From assembly GCF_010183535.1 (NCBI RefSeq), contig NC_071328.1:186001-250000 (forward strand): 64,000 bases of DNA, read 5' to 3'. The notes under the pieces were generated by a model. It did not search any database. It worked only from the letters and a program-made list of their open reading frames with translations, and was not told where the DNA came from. The position numbers and the translations under genes are program-made. Source of the DNA: Caenorhabditis remanei. Its lineage: Eukaryota > Nematoda > Chromadorea > Rhabditida > Rhabditidae. Shown here in pieces: positions 20,901-32,365 of the stretch (positions within the stretch are counted from its first letter, which is position 1; each line of letters starts with the position of its first letter).

Positions 20901-23900
20901 AACTTTGAGAATAGGTTACCGTATCACTGGTTATCCCCTATAAGCTAAACAGTACAGTTCTTTGCTGCCCGGACATAATTGTGCTCAAATCGATCTCTAA
21001 TACAGTATTATGACGAAAGACCCATTTTGCTCTTTACAACCTTGTTTCAAAAGTATCCAACTCACCCTTCTGTGAATAAACACCCTTTGCATCATCCGTC
21101 TTTGAAATATCGTATACATCTCGTCTTGGCTCTTCCTTGAACAACACATCGCTTGTCTTGTTGCCAACAAGGAGATCTGGCTGAAAACCAGCATTCGTAT
21201 GTACATTTTTTAAGCAAAACCCACAATCTTAAACTCGGTCGTTGTTTCCTCCACTGCTGAAGTGGTGGTAGTTGTTGGTGCGGTTGTTGTGTCTGATTTC
21301 TCATCATAAGGCTGGAATTTGTCTGGGTCAACTTGTAGAACAGCCTCTCCTCGTAGGGAATACGGGCGGTCGCAGACGGTTTCGTTAGCGTTAGAGATGA
21401 AGAATGTGTGACCGTTCTCTTCGGATTGTTTCACGCGGTCTTCTACACCGAAAACGACTGGAAATTCAGTATGTACATATATGAGATAAGTTTCAATTTA
21501 CTAGAATGACTTACAATGTGCTAGCTCTCCGTCGCAGATGTATGGGTTTGATGAAACATCCAAGGTCTCGATGGCTGGCAGGTTTTTAACCAGCTGGAAT
21601 AGTATATTTTTTCGAAACTTTTAAAAGGAGAACTTTACGGCAGCCTCGATAGCTTAGAAATCCAGTTTTAGACAAGGTTAATCAAAAAACTGATTTCTAG
21701 AGCTCAGAGCCGGTGTTAAATTTCTACCCACTAATAGCTTGAAGCATGTCTTACAATAGCGCTCTACCGAAACCAAAAAAATTTCTGTGCGAAGTTGAGA
21801 GACTCAGAGAAAGGGAGGCATTTTTCCATGACATTTCGGTGGAGCGCAGACGTAAGAAACTTGCTAAGCTAAGACAATGTTTTGATACATCCTCTTGGCT
21901 TTGAGCTATGCTGGGTGAAAGTGCCCGAGCTTCTTTATTTCAGCATTTGCTGTTGAATATTTTGTGGCTATGCTCTCAAAGTTGAATTTTTATATTTCTC
22001 TAACAAAAAACTCACATTTGGAAGCGACTTCAACTTGTTCTTCTGCAAATTCAACTTTTTCAAAGCATCCTTCTGATTCTCAAACGTATTAGCATCAATA
22101 ATTGAAATATTGCATTTTGAAAGATCCAAATCTTGCAATTTCGGGTAATCCTTAAGCTGGTCAGCAGTTATCGAAGTGAATCCACACTCCGCAAGTCCCA
22201 ACTTCTCGAGGTTTGAGAGCCCGGTAGCTGGTAGTTGAGAGATTGGATTATTGCGGATACTGAAGATTTTCAGTTTATCAACCAATGGTTTGAACACTTC
22301 AGATGGGATTGTTTTGATCTCGTTCCATCCCAAATCGAGGTCTTCAAGGCTTGATAATCCAAAGAAGACGTCGGGTTCCAGATTTCTGAAGTTTGCGTTT
22401 TTGTTGACAGATATTTAGTTGTTTTTCCACTCACGAAATAAAATTTCCGGCCAAAGACAATCTCTGCAAACTCTCCAACCCATCGAATGCATACGCCGTG
22501 ATATTCTCAATCAAATTCACTCTCAAATCCAATTCCTTCAACTTTTTCAACGTAGCAAACTGCCCAGGTTCAAGTGTTGGAATCGAGCAACCAGATAGTT
22601 TCAATGTCTCAATTTGTGGGATCTCCTTGAAAAGAGACTCTGGTGGTTCGAAAATTCCATCAGCACGGGACAGGTCGAGGGTCTAGAAAAAAATTGTGTC
22701 CTGGTATCTCAAGATGTGAAAAAGTACCTTAAGCGCCTTAAGTCGTCCGATTTCTTCAATTACCGTGTCATTAACAAAGTTGTGTTCTCCAATAACAAGG
22801 GTCTCAAGGGATGTCAGTGGTTCGAATGCCTTTTCTTCAATAGAGGTGATAAAGTTTCCAGAGACGTCCAGGTAGGAGAGCTGTAATTCTTTGTGTAAAG
22901 TTTTTTTCGTTAGAGCACACTTTCCTCCACAAATATCATAATTTTAAAACTTTCAAACCCCCGTTGGCTAATGTTAGCCAGCCAAAGTAATGCTTGTTTG
23001 ATTTCATCCCATCCTCTTCTCTATTCCTACGTCTCTCTGTCTGAAGTACATAAAAACCGAGACCTCTCCGTCTCTCCAGAAGCAAAAAAAGAAGAAGACA
23101 AGTTTTGTAACGTCGTCTTGTTCTTTTTGAAGACGTGATGTATAATTGAGGGGGTCTTTGAACACCCCCCTTGCACGGGGGAAGAAAACGTGTTGTATTC
23201 AGAAGTGAGGCTTAATTTGAGACGGTGGAGAAGTTGGAGAGAACAGTTGAGTCAACTTGTCAAAAATTGAATTCGAGCTGCGCGTCTGAGGTGCGTCAGA
23301 TAGAACTCCAGATGGGTCAAACATCAAAATCTAGGCTAACATGGGCTCCCGCCTTTAACGCCTTATTCCAAACAAAAATTGCTATATTTTGTCCATAACT
23401 TGAACAGCTTGATATCAGTAGTTTTTTTATGTGGATGAAGCTCCACCCACTTTAGGCACCACCCACTTTCAGCTGTCATGAAAATTTGGCAGTGTCGTGG
23501 CAAAATAGTTTTCCTTTAAAAAATTGAAATGTTTTTTTTCTAACTACGCCTATGCCTTCTTCATAGCCTCACCAAGTTTCTACACCATTTCCCTCTTTTA
23601 TTTTTTGGTGCTCGCCAAGCAAACTTGATGTGGTCATTCGCGGCGGCCCCCTCGTCCATTGTCAAAAGTATAAAAAGAGCAGGACATGTGTAATAACATC
23701 CTCCGATAGAAAAGGAGCCCGCCGAAATGCGATTTTTGGAATGGATAATAAAGTCCATGGTCCGTCAAGTGCCCTCAGAATATGGAATTTTGTATTTGTA
23801 GTCTTAAAGCGCACCTGCTTCTTATTCTTGAATTGATCAACTCCAAGAGTATCCAGCTTGTTGCTCGAGAAAGCCATCGTTTCCAAGTTTTCCAGAGAGT

Positions 23901-26900
23901 CGACCGATTTTGGGATTGTCTGAAAAACGGGAGTCTTAGCAAGCATGCTCTATCTGACTAACTTACCTGTAGATTACAAGAATGAATTGTCAAATTTCTC
24001 AAAGTCTGTTCTAGACCCTTAAAACTGTCATCTCCAATTTGAAGCTCATCGGTTCCCGAACATTCTCGAATCTCCAAACTTTGGAGTTCTGGAGCGATTT
24101 TTCCGAATTCTGGAAGACCGCCTTCCGGGAATTCCATGTGTTGGATGCTGATCTGTAAAGTTGAAAGTGGGCATCCAGATACTGGGAAATACTTACCGAT
24201 GAAGTTATGAGGCTCGCATTTTTCACAGCATCTGTTGCTTTCATCAGGTGGTCCAGGTTTGATCCGTAAAGACAGGAAATTGCAACTTTTTCATCGTTAA
24301 TGGGGTCTGGCTGAAATAAAGAGACATTTTAGAATTTAGCTTGAAAGAGAATTCGGTCAATTTCGAGAGCTTTAATTACAATTTTATATTAGCGATTTTT
24401 CCATTTAGAGAGTCCTTCTAGTAATGAGTTTTGTCCCAAATTTATATTTTTGAGTAGAACAAGGGCAGATCTTTACTTTTGTAGTTGAACATTTGTTGAT
24501 AGCTCTGAATCTCCCGTTGGCATCTTGAAACGCTCAATAAAAAACCTAAATAGCAATCGAAAAGTTGTTAACTACAAAAACACAGCCTAAAATTTTTCTA
24601 TAGCTAACCCCCTCTGACACCTTTTCAAATGTCTTTGTGTAATCTGAATTTGACGTCATCATTTTCAATTAGTCATCCCTTCTTCAAAAAATCGAAAAAA
24701 GAATGACTCACCTTACAAAAGCATAGAATCAAGTTGTTGAGATCATCTTGTGAGAGATCTGACTGATTTTCGAGTACATCTAAGTCTGGACAGTTTGGAA
24801 TTGGAGTAGAGGCTGCAGACGCAGAAAAAATCAGTGGGATGAGAATAAAAGCGACAAGGGATCGTCGCATCCCCATTCTGAATGTGAGAGATCTTTATTG
24901 GTGAAATCAGCTGGTGATGTAGTTTTGACCTGGAAGAGAATAAAACGGTAACAGATGGATGCAGGAGGGGAAAGAGGGGAAAAAATGTGAACGGATACTT
25001 ATGTAGGTTTTTGACAAAGTAACAAGATAGATGTCCAGCAAGTGGTACAAATAGATAGATCCTAGATTAACTCGTTATTTTTACCAAAAATCCTTATATT
25101 ACCGAAACAAAAGGTGCATATCTTTTGTTGGTTTATTGAATTTGGCTAGGTTTTAATACTTTAAGTTGTAAGATATGGGTTTAGTCAATGCACTCTACCA
25201 ATCAAGTTAGTTCAAAGAAAAAACAATGCTAAACAGAAAAAAAAGTTTGAAACACGAACATTTTTGTTTAGAAAAACGTTATTGAAAAATCTGAACGAGG
25301 AAAATTGTCGTTTTCTTTTCGAAAATTAGACCAATTAGTATTCATCTCCTTTGAAAACTAGTTATCATTAGAAAACACTTTCTTATTTCCTCTAATCACT
25401 TATGCTGAATTATACACATAATGTGTGGATCATTATACATGTAATACGACAATTATTATAAATGAAAAAGAGGATGAAACGAGATGGTGAGAAGCGATTC
25501 GAGAACCGATCTCTTTCTCTCTGCGTCTTTCATCTCAAGTTTTGAGATTAGAAAAACGTCGGATGGACGGTATGGGGATACAAATGAAGAGAAGGAGAAA
25601 AGTAGGAGAAAAGGAGAAGAAAGCAAGAAGACGAAAAGTTGGAGACATAGAAAGAGTGAAGTGGGCGGGGAGAATAATTCTGGCGAAGGTTTGCGCCCTC
25701 TCCGCGCCCTTTTGATGTATGACACCCTTTTTAGTACCCACTTTTTATGATGAGTATCTTTTTGAACGGTGTGGAGAGGAGAAGAGGAGGTTAGCAACAA
25801 TAGGGTGTGTTGCAAAAGGTGGTAGATGGGAGTTGAAGGGTGATGTCATTGATCAGAAAGGGGTCATGCACTATTGGGTTAGGCTGTTAGGCTGAAGGCA
25901 TGTAATGGGCTCGCTAGATAAAAACTTCAACTCGAGGGAGGGGTAGCTATCCACATGAACCTCAATTGCTTGAATTCTCAGTAGGAAGACAACTCGGTCC
26001 TGATCTTAGAGGAAACAAAGATTAGACCTGCCTGGATGTTAGGATAGTGTACGGTTTGAGTTAGAGAAGGGAGATATAGCACAGTGAGGTTTTGAGCTCA
26101 AAATGTGGACTGAGAGCAATAGGATAAGCTACTAACCTATCATACGCGGTAACTAGGGTAAAATTGGCAGACCATTACCAATATGAATTGAAAACTCATA
26201 CGTTTTGAGAATCTCACAGTTATTTGCATTTCAATGCTATTTCTTTTAATTCCACGTGAGATTCTACAGTAATCAAGGTTTGTAGGTCTCACCTATATTT
26301 TCTAACTCAAGCCACATTTAACAACAACCACCAAATCTTTATTTCCTAGCAGTTTATGAACTAAATAAAACCAATAAAAGTGATTCTAACTCAATAGAAT
26401 AATATTTTACGAGATAAATGACGCCTCAACTGCTAACCCAGCGCCAACTGCTCTATTGCCAATGCTTTATAGTGTTCATCAACTCCGGGTGACCTTTTTT
26501 CATTTTTCAGTGGAACAATGATTACTAACTTCATTCTGACTAAGATTAATTTGAAGCGTTTTCTTAAAATCCTGGCTTTGCTAAAACTGCCACTCCAAAC
26601 TGAGAATACGGTCATTTTCCGAAGAGACAAAAGTTATCAGGGCGTCAGAAAGACATAAAACTAATGAGGGAGTGAGAAGCTGCCATCGTTATGCAGATCA
26701 GACTGGATTTGTGTCCGTACAAGAGATCAGGAGACGCAGAGAGATAAACTAATTGATAGGGGTAATAAGTGATAACTGTTATTACTTATGATGGGCGGTG
26801 GCGAAGATAAATTCTTCCAGTTGAAAAAGAACGATTGACCAAATAACACAAAAAGAGGAGTGCAATAATGTAGGTCGAGTGAGTGAATAGAGGGGGGATC

Positions 26901-29885
26901 AGCAGTTTTCTTCCGGTGTTTCGATAAGTCGACCTTGTTTTTTTCGAGAGAGAAAAAGAGAAGGAATGATTTGGTTGAATTGATAACAAAATTCCAATCT
27001 CTAGGTAAGTATATGACGGGGGATGGACAGCTGCACTATATGGAAATGGAAGATGTAGGATGTTCACTAGAGTAGCTTAAACTTTCTATGTTGTTAAAAA
27101 TCTTGAAATGAGTTCACTTTTTTGACTTTTTTGCTATTCTTTAACATGAATGGCGGTGTTACGAACGGCTCTTGCTGTTTTGAATTCATGTAATTTGAGT
27201 AGAGCAAGGCAAAAGCTTCAATTTTTTATTTGACAACTATTTGATAGCTACACATGATTTCGAAATAAGACGGTTAGTGGAACTCTAGCTTACGCGTATC
27301 AAAAATGTGCAGTTATAATGATATTGTCAACTACAATAATGCAGCCGTGAATTTACTGTTCTTGAGCAATACAAATTTTAGCTAGTGAAATACGGTAGTA
27401 ATATAGTGACAAACTCTAAAAATTTAACAGTTTCCAGCAAACTATGGGTTTCGGAATGTTTCGAGCAGAAAAATAATAAGTGAACGAAATTCATAAGATT
27501 TTTAGATAAAATTTGCGTAACTTGCTTCAAACGAGATATTCTGGTAAATATACCAAAATGTAGATTTCCGCGAGTTCTATGTCTGAGATTTACTACGGAC
27601 CGGATGGCTGCCAATAAACGCGGAAATTATTTTTTTGACCATTCTAGCCCGGCTAACGATGTGCCATACGATCCGTTGTTGGTGACGGATACAGAACTTT
27701 CTGAGATATACATTTTGGCATATTTTTCAGCTTATAACACTCAGCTTGAAGCGAGTTACACCCCGGACGTATGGATCAGACAATCAGAAGCTTAGGCTAA
27801 CAGGGAATCAACAAAAATGATTTATTCAAAACAAAAACTATATTGAAACCTCTCCAAAGCTAAAACTAATAAAACGGTAGAACCCATGTACACAGAAAAC
27901 GTTATGAACAAAAAGAAAACGTCGGGACACTTAGACACAACACATTCATCATGCGTGTACTTGTGTCTTTTGTAATGTACACAAACATGTGTATAACCTC
28001 TCCCCCTCGTTTTTTGAATTCCACTTTACCCATTTTCAAGTACCCTATAGGTAAAAATGTTAAAATTTGACCTCTTCCAGATACATCCCGCCGCTGGAAG
28101 GATGCCACGTGGAAGCATGGCTGGAAGACGAGACGATAGCACAGGAAAAGATACGTGGAGAACTGACAAAGCAGCAATTTCTGTTAGATTTGTTGCATTC
28201 GAAGGTATGGGGGGGGGTTTAGTAGAGAAGAGATGGATTAGAAAAGTGAAGAGAAAAGATGAATGCGTGGGAGACAGAGAGAGAAACAGAAGGAAACGGG
28301 TTGTTCTTGTGAAGATGAAGGGGGGACGGACACGCCCATTTGTTGTTTTTGTTTCATTTTAATTGAATAGTATTGTTACGGTTTGGTAGTAAAGAAGATG
28401 GACGAGTGCATGGTTTTCTGCAAGGTTTGCAGACGGAAAATTTGATATAACAGTTTTGGATTGAGTCACATTATCCGATTAGTCTAAACTTAGAGTTTTC
28501 AAACAGATCAAGTCTAGAGCCGGGAATTCTTTGAAGACGCGGCTGTCAAACAATCTATAAATTCAGTTATAGGTACTTTCGACTACATGGAGCCCATTTC
28601 TGCTGTCAAAACCGGTCAAATGACTTTACGAGCCGAGTTAAAAGCTCTCAATCTTTTTATATGGTTAAGCTTTTTTGCATGGAATTCCAAACCGGATAAT
28701 AGTGTGTTGCAAAAATAGACTCCACGTTGAAAGTACTTATGATCAAATTTATAGATATTTTGACATTCGCGTCTCCAAAGAATTCCCGATGACCACGGAA
28801 AGACTTACCATTCGAAAAATACTGAAAACACAAAGATCTTCAAACAACAATAGAACTAATACTAATAGTTATCATCTGATAATAACAACCTTTTTAAATT
28901 TCTGAATACAAACAAAAGAAACCAATAAACGAACATTATCACCTCTATCCTAGAAATGCATTCCTTTCCATATGATAGTGTTCATTGGAGAAAGACAATA
29001 TGTCTCCCGATAATATCCTTATTCTCCGATCCATTTCATCTCCCGTGAATTGGTTTGGTTTCATATCGAAAATTCCATCACACAAATTTCCATTGAACCG
29101 TAATTAGCCGCGTCGTCGCAAGGTGATTCCATTTTTGGATTCATCTTCGTCAGGAAAGACTTGCCGAAGGTCGAATATTCACTTATCGGATATGCCCATC
29201 TCCTTTTTTCTTTGCATTTGGCATGGTGCCAAGCATCCGACTTCAAGGTTGAACAGGAGTGGAGAACAAACATGTGGACATACAGACACACAGACATTTT
29301 GTTTTCAGATAAGCGCCCGGCATGAGAGAGGAAGAACGACTGCGGAACTGGATGAACACGCGTGGCAGGTGCAGAATAGTATCACGGCTATCAAAAGGAA
29401 GTTGAAAGTATGTGATTGTAGGTCATTGACTACAGTACCCTCCCCTATATTTTCAGCAACTCGTCGACGCCCTACCTCCAGTAGTCTCTCTGGACACAAC
29501 AGCCGACTCCAGATGTATAGAAATGTATGAGGAGAAGCAGTTGATGGCAACACAGGGAATGCTTCGAGAGGATATAAGTGAGGAGAGACAGAAGGTGGCT
29601 AAACTATGTTGGCAATTGGAGAATATGAAGCAGTTGGCAAAAGAAGAAGAAGATTCAGAAGATAATAAGGATTCAGACGACACTGATGAGCAGGAGTGGA
29701 TTGAGAGGTAAGAGCGCTCTATCGCACAAAGGAAAGGATTTTTCAGATGTAAACTAGAAGAGGCCGCCCGTTCCGCGCTTCTCGAAGAGATCACCCGTCT
29801 CCGTTCCGCCTGTGCTGATTTACGTGCTCGACTCGAAATGGAATCGTTGACTCAACGAGAACTACCCAATTATGACTCCCTTTGA
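17908..29885 (+). CDS. rlbp-1: RalBP1/RLIP76 homologue: RhoGAP and Ral-binding protein
   Basis: Exons 17908-17948, 18001-18351, 18514-18733, 19184-19312, 19652-19689, 28081-28204, 29309-29407, 29457-29707 and 29747-29885 join in frame to 463 residues. A basic N-terminus is followed by a RhoGAP domain (about residues 45-240) with the arginine-finger motif GIYRLSP, LFIYVFLHAQHVMAQ and NKMGLQALGLLL, the last well diverged from the usual NKM...NLA. The C-terminal half has QQFLLDLLHS, WQVQNSITAIKRKLK and a long acidic coiled coil, corresponding to the Ral-binding region of RalBP1. RalBP1 couples Ral to Cdc42/Rac inactivation and endocytosis. It is shorter than human RalBP1, mainly at the N-terminus. 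Intron 5 (19690-28080, 8.4 kb) contains lron-9 on the other strand. The first exon follows AATTTCAG and is open upstream of the ATG, so an earlier coding exon is possible. Confidence 0.87.
19376..19532. repeat. Palindromic repeat in rlbp-1 intron 4
   Basis: Left arm GAGCTCCCACAAAGTTTTGGAATCC... and its near complement on the right frame paired segments TCCGAGTTATGGGCTCTC and GAGAGCCCATAACTCGGA around a short loop near 19450. About 157 bp, inside intron 19313-19651. Confidence 0.65.
19885..24876 (-). CDS. lron-9: Leucine-rich-repeat type I membrane protein
   Basis: Twelve exons join in frame to 660 residues: 24712-24876, 24197-24310, 23967-24152, 23815-23919, 22728-22880, 22435-22682, 22016-22385, 21515-21593, 21225-21457, 21066-21180, 20075-20157 and 19885-20016. 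A signal peptide (about residues 1-22, hydrophobic VAFILIPLIF) and a Cys-containing cap precede many LRRs of the LxxLxLxxNxI type (LQRLSLAGNFI, LEDLDLGWNEI, LKKLNLQKNKL). A short LRR C-terminal cap follows (SNPYICDGELA), then a Thr-rich stalk, one transmembrane helix (about 594-614, IGAIGLVTVIVIVAVVLF) and a basic then acidic tail of about 45 residues. This architecture fits the LRON (LRR-only extracellular) family; ligand unknown. The whole gene lies antisense inside rlbp-1 intron 5. A partial MITE lies in intron 21594-22015. Confidence 0.85.
21753..21855. mobile_element. Short inverted-repeat MITE in lron-9 intron
   Basis: About 105 bp bounded by CTTACAATAGCGCTCTACCG and CGGTGGAGCGCAGACGTAAG, a terminal inverted repeat related to the CAACTGCGCC family. 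Flanking TA is present on both sides. Confidence 0.5.
22881..23814. other. Long lron-9 intron (934 bp)
   Basis: Much longer than the other lron-9 introns. It contains a homopolymer patch (TTGAACACCCCCCTTGCACG) near 23158 and two related stretches mentioning CCACCCACTTT near 23440-23470. No coding signal on either strand. Confidence 0.4.
24877..28080. promoter_or_regulatory. Upstream region of lron-9 within rlbp-1 intron 5
   Basis: 3.2 kb without gene, 5' of lron-9 and still inside the rlbp-1 intron. It should carry the lron-9 promoter. It contains a GA-rich stretch (25440-25680), one GAGATATG-family fragment (about 27200-27345) and one foldback element (27517-27763). ORFs here are low-complexity and lack splice context. 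Confidence 0.45.
27517..27763. mobile_element. Foldback element, CGAGTTCT/AACTCGCTT family
   Basis: Ends TAACTTGCTTCAAA and TTGAAGCGAGTTA are inverted, and inner ATACCAAAATGTAGAT pairs with ATACATTTTGGCATAT. The middle has CCGGATGGC and CTAGCCCGG. Same family as 10686-11119. Confidence 0.6.
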
Positions 29886-30502
29886 CCGGTGACCGGTGGC
29901 CTAGAAAAACCTCGGCCATGACTACTTTTTTTTTCATAAATTTTCCATATTTCTAGTCACAACTTTCAAACAGTATCACTATTAATATCCCGTTGAATTG
30001 TGTATATTGTCCCGGATACCCATTTATCAGCATACGCGCTCTAATCACCGACTTTAGAGTTTGTAGCACATTTTTTTGGAAATTTTTTTATATTAAAACA
30101 AATTAGGTCTGTTGATGATTCTAATAAGTTTTCAATACTCAAAATTCCGTTTTTCCCAACAAAACTCCAATTTTTGAGCAATTTATCATTGGAGCGCACT
30201 TGCAACATAACCCGTTTTTCGTTCATTTTCGTCCATTTTCCCCGTTCTTTTTTGCTTTTTAATTGAGTTTTAATTACCCAAAGCTTTATTTTTTATATTT
30301 AATCAAATAATTAACCTTCCGGGCATAATCCTTCACTTCACTCTTCTCCTTTTTCACTTTACTAATTGTTTTATTGATCAAACAAAAAATTAATAATAGA
30401 AAATCAATTTCTTATTATTTCTCTATTTGTGTCTTCTCAAAATTCACTATTTATTGGCTTGAAATGTAAATATCCTTTTTCTATTTTTTCAGAACGAAAA
30501 AA
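29886..30502. other. Intergenic region between rlbp-1 and TLS1-like gene
   Basis: Very T-rich. A candidate small element runs about 30034-30203, with GCGCTCTAATCA at one end and TTATCATTGGAGCGCAC at the other, belonging to the AGTGCGCTCTA repeat group. TTTTTTCAG at 30492 precedes the next ATG by 10 bp. Confidence 0.45.
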
Positions 30503-31734
30503 ATGGCGGATTTATTCAGAAAACCGAAGCGGAAAATTCAGAAGCGAAAAATCGATACGGAGGAGGAGGACATTGATGAGGGTATGATTTTAAAGCTAGA
30601 AAATGTAATTTTTAAGGTGAAAATTAACAAAAAATCAACAAAAACTACCAAAAATCCAGTTTTGCGGACATTCTGCATCTGGAAACACAGAAAGACAAGT
30701 CTGGCGCGCGTTTGACGCTTTCTGAACTTGCGAAAAAGTTTGTCCGTGTGTCTCGATGTCCGAATTTCTCTAAATTACATATAAATCGCAAAAAAAATCC
30801 AAAAACCCGTGAATTCCTGTCAAAAATTGAATTTTCAGGCGAAAATTGCATTCTCATCAATTCTTGACCTGGAAATACGATTTTTTGGCTTTATTATCTA
30901 TTTTAATAGTTAAAATCGCTTGAAAACACGGAAATCACACAGAAAGAACTCAATTTCAAGTTGAAAATTGCAGTTTTCATCAATTTTTTTACTCGAAATT
31001 ACTTTTTTAAAAAGAAAAACGTCTTTTTACTGCCAAATCTTCATGTCTCCCTATAAATTCAATTTTTTCCAGAAGAATCCTCGCGCGTCTCCGACATTCG
31101 TGATCTACAACGCTCCCGTGAGCGAAAAAACGGTCTAACCGAGCTGGAGTGTGCCGTCGGAATCACGAAAGCAGCGGCATTGGAAGACGGAATTCAGATG
31201 ACGGGCGGTGGGATGATGATGACGGCGAAAAAGAAGGCGGCGATGGAAGCGGCGTCGATTGAGCACGGACTTCGAGATCAATTCGAGAAAGAGACGATGT
31301 TGCGAGATGAACATGAGGAGTTGAGAAAGTATATAGATGATGGATTGACTCATTACACGAAGGATAATTCTTCGAATTCCACACAGAAAACTGAAAAAGA
31401 GCCGAAGATTCAGAGCACTTCATCCAAATTCTCCTCGTTGAACGCAGACGATCGTGACGTGGAACTTCTGAAAGAGGCGGCGACGAAAGTGAGAGCGAAT
31501 CAGGGGAAAAAGGAGACAGAACTGCTCTCGGAGCATATGTTGGCTGGAATTCCAGAGGTCGACTTGGGTATCAGCACTCGTATCACTAATATTTTGGAGA
31601 CGGAGAAGAAAAAGAGGTTTTTGTTGCAAAAATCGGCGGCGGAGGCTGCGGGACTGCCGGCGCCGTTGGAGGAGAGTGGAGAGTCGAAGCCGAAGCATCG
31701 GAGACGTTTTAATAATCAACGGCGACCATTTTGA
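30503..31734 (+). CDS. C9orf78/TLS1 (Hep59 family) homologue
   Basis: Exons 30503-30581 and 31073-31734 join in frame to 246 residues. The N-terminus is basic then acidic (RKPKRKIQKRK, EEEDIDEEE). The family core is clear: ELECAVGITK, MLAGIPEVDLGI followed by RITNILETE, and a C-terminal basic tail. Human C9orf78 is a spliceosome-associated protein and fission yeast Tls1 acts in splicing and telomere silencing, so a nuclear splicing role is likely by family. Intron 1 (491 bp) has no obvious element. AATAAA at 31796-31801 follows the stop by about 60 bp. Confidence 0.88.
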
Positions 31735-32365
31735 TTGTTCTGTCATCATATATTTTTTGTAAAAACATAAAAACACTGTTGATACTCAATTTTTCAATAA
31801 ATTTAATTGTTTAATACTTTCAAATTTTTGTTGTTTTTTTTTTCATCTCTTTTAGCCAAAAAATAATTCAGAATCACCCTAAAAAATTATCGAAAACAAG
31901 TCGAAAGCCTGAAAATCAATTCAAAAATTATCATTTTAAAGGAACATTCTTCAAATCACCTCGGGGGTCTCGCCACGAACGTGAAAATACTACTGTGGAC
32001 GTTTCGAAAATTTAGGATTTCCATTTCGTTTTCGCTCTCATTTTCTTCGTTTTGGGGGGATTTTTGCCGATTTTTTGCAGATTTTTATTAGAAAAATGCT
32101 TTTAAAATTAATTATTCAATGAAAAATCGAATATTCGCTGCGAAAACCTGCGAAAAATAGAGTTTTTCAAGGAAAATTGTTGTTGTGATCGTCTTTGGCA
32201 AATTTGTAGCTAATTTCATTGAATTTTCACTCTAATAGGTTAATTAGTTGATTCGAAGAGAACGTGCGACCGTCCGCAAATAGTCATTCTCCGCTTTTTC
32301 AATTTTATTTTCTCCTTCACTCGCATTTACTCAATTCTCCATTTTTCAGGTAAATTGCGTGTAGA
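31735..32365. promoter_or_regulatory. gld-1 upstream region
   Basis: About 630 bp between the TLS1-like stop and gld-1. The first 70 bp are 3' UTR. The remainder is AT-rich with an acceptor ATTTTTCAG at 32349, 17 bp before the gld-1 ATG. It should contain the gld-1 promoter; no specific site is identified. Confidence 0.45.

Noticed and set aside
25456..25815. Overlapping ORFs on both strands upstream of lron-9
   Set aside because: Product of a GA-rich low-complexity stretch; Lys/Glu or Ser/Leu bias and no homology pattern.
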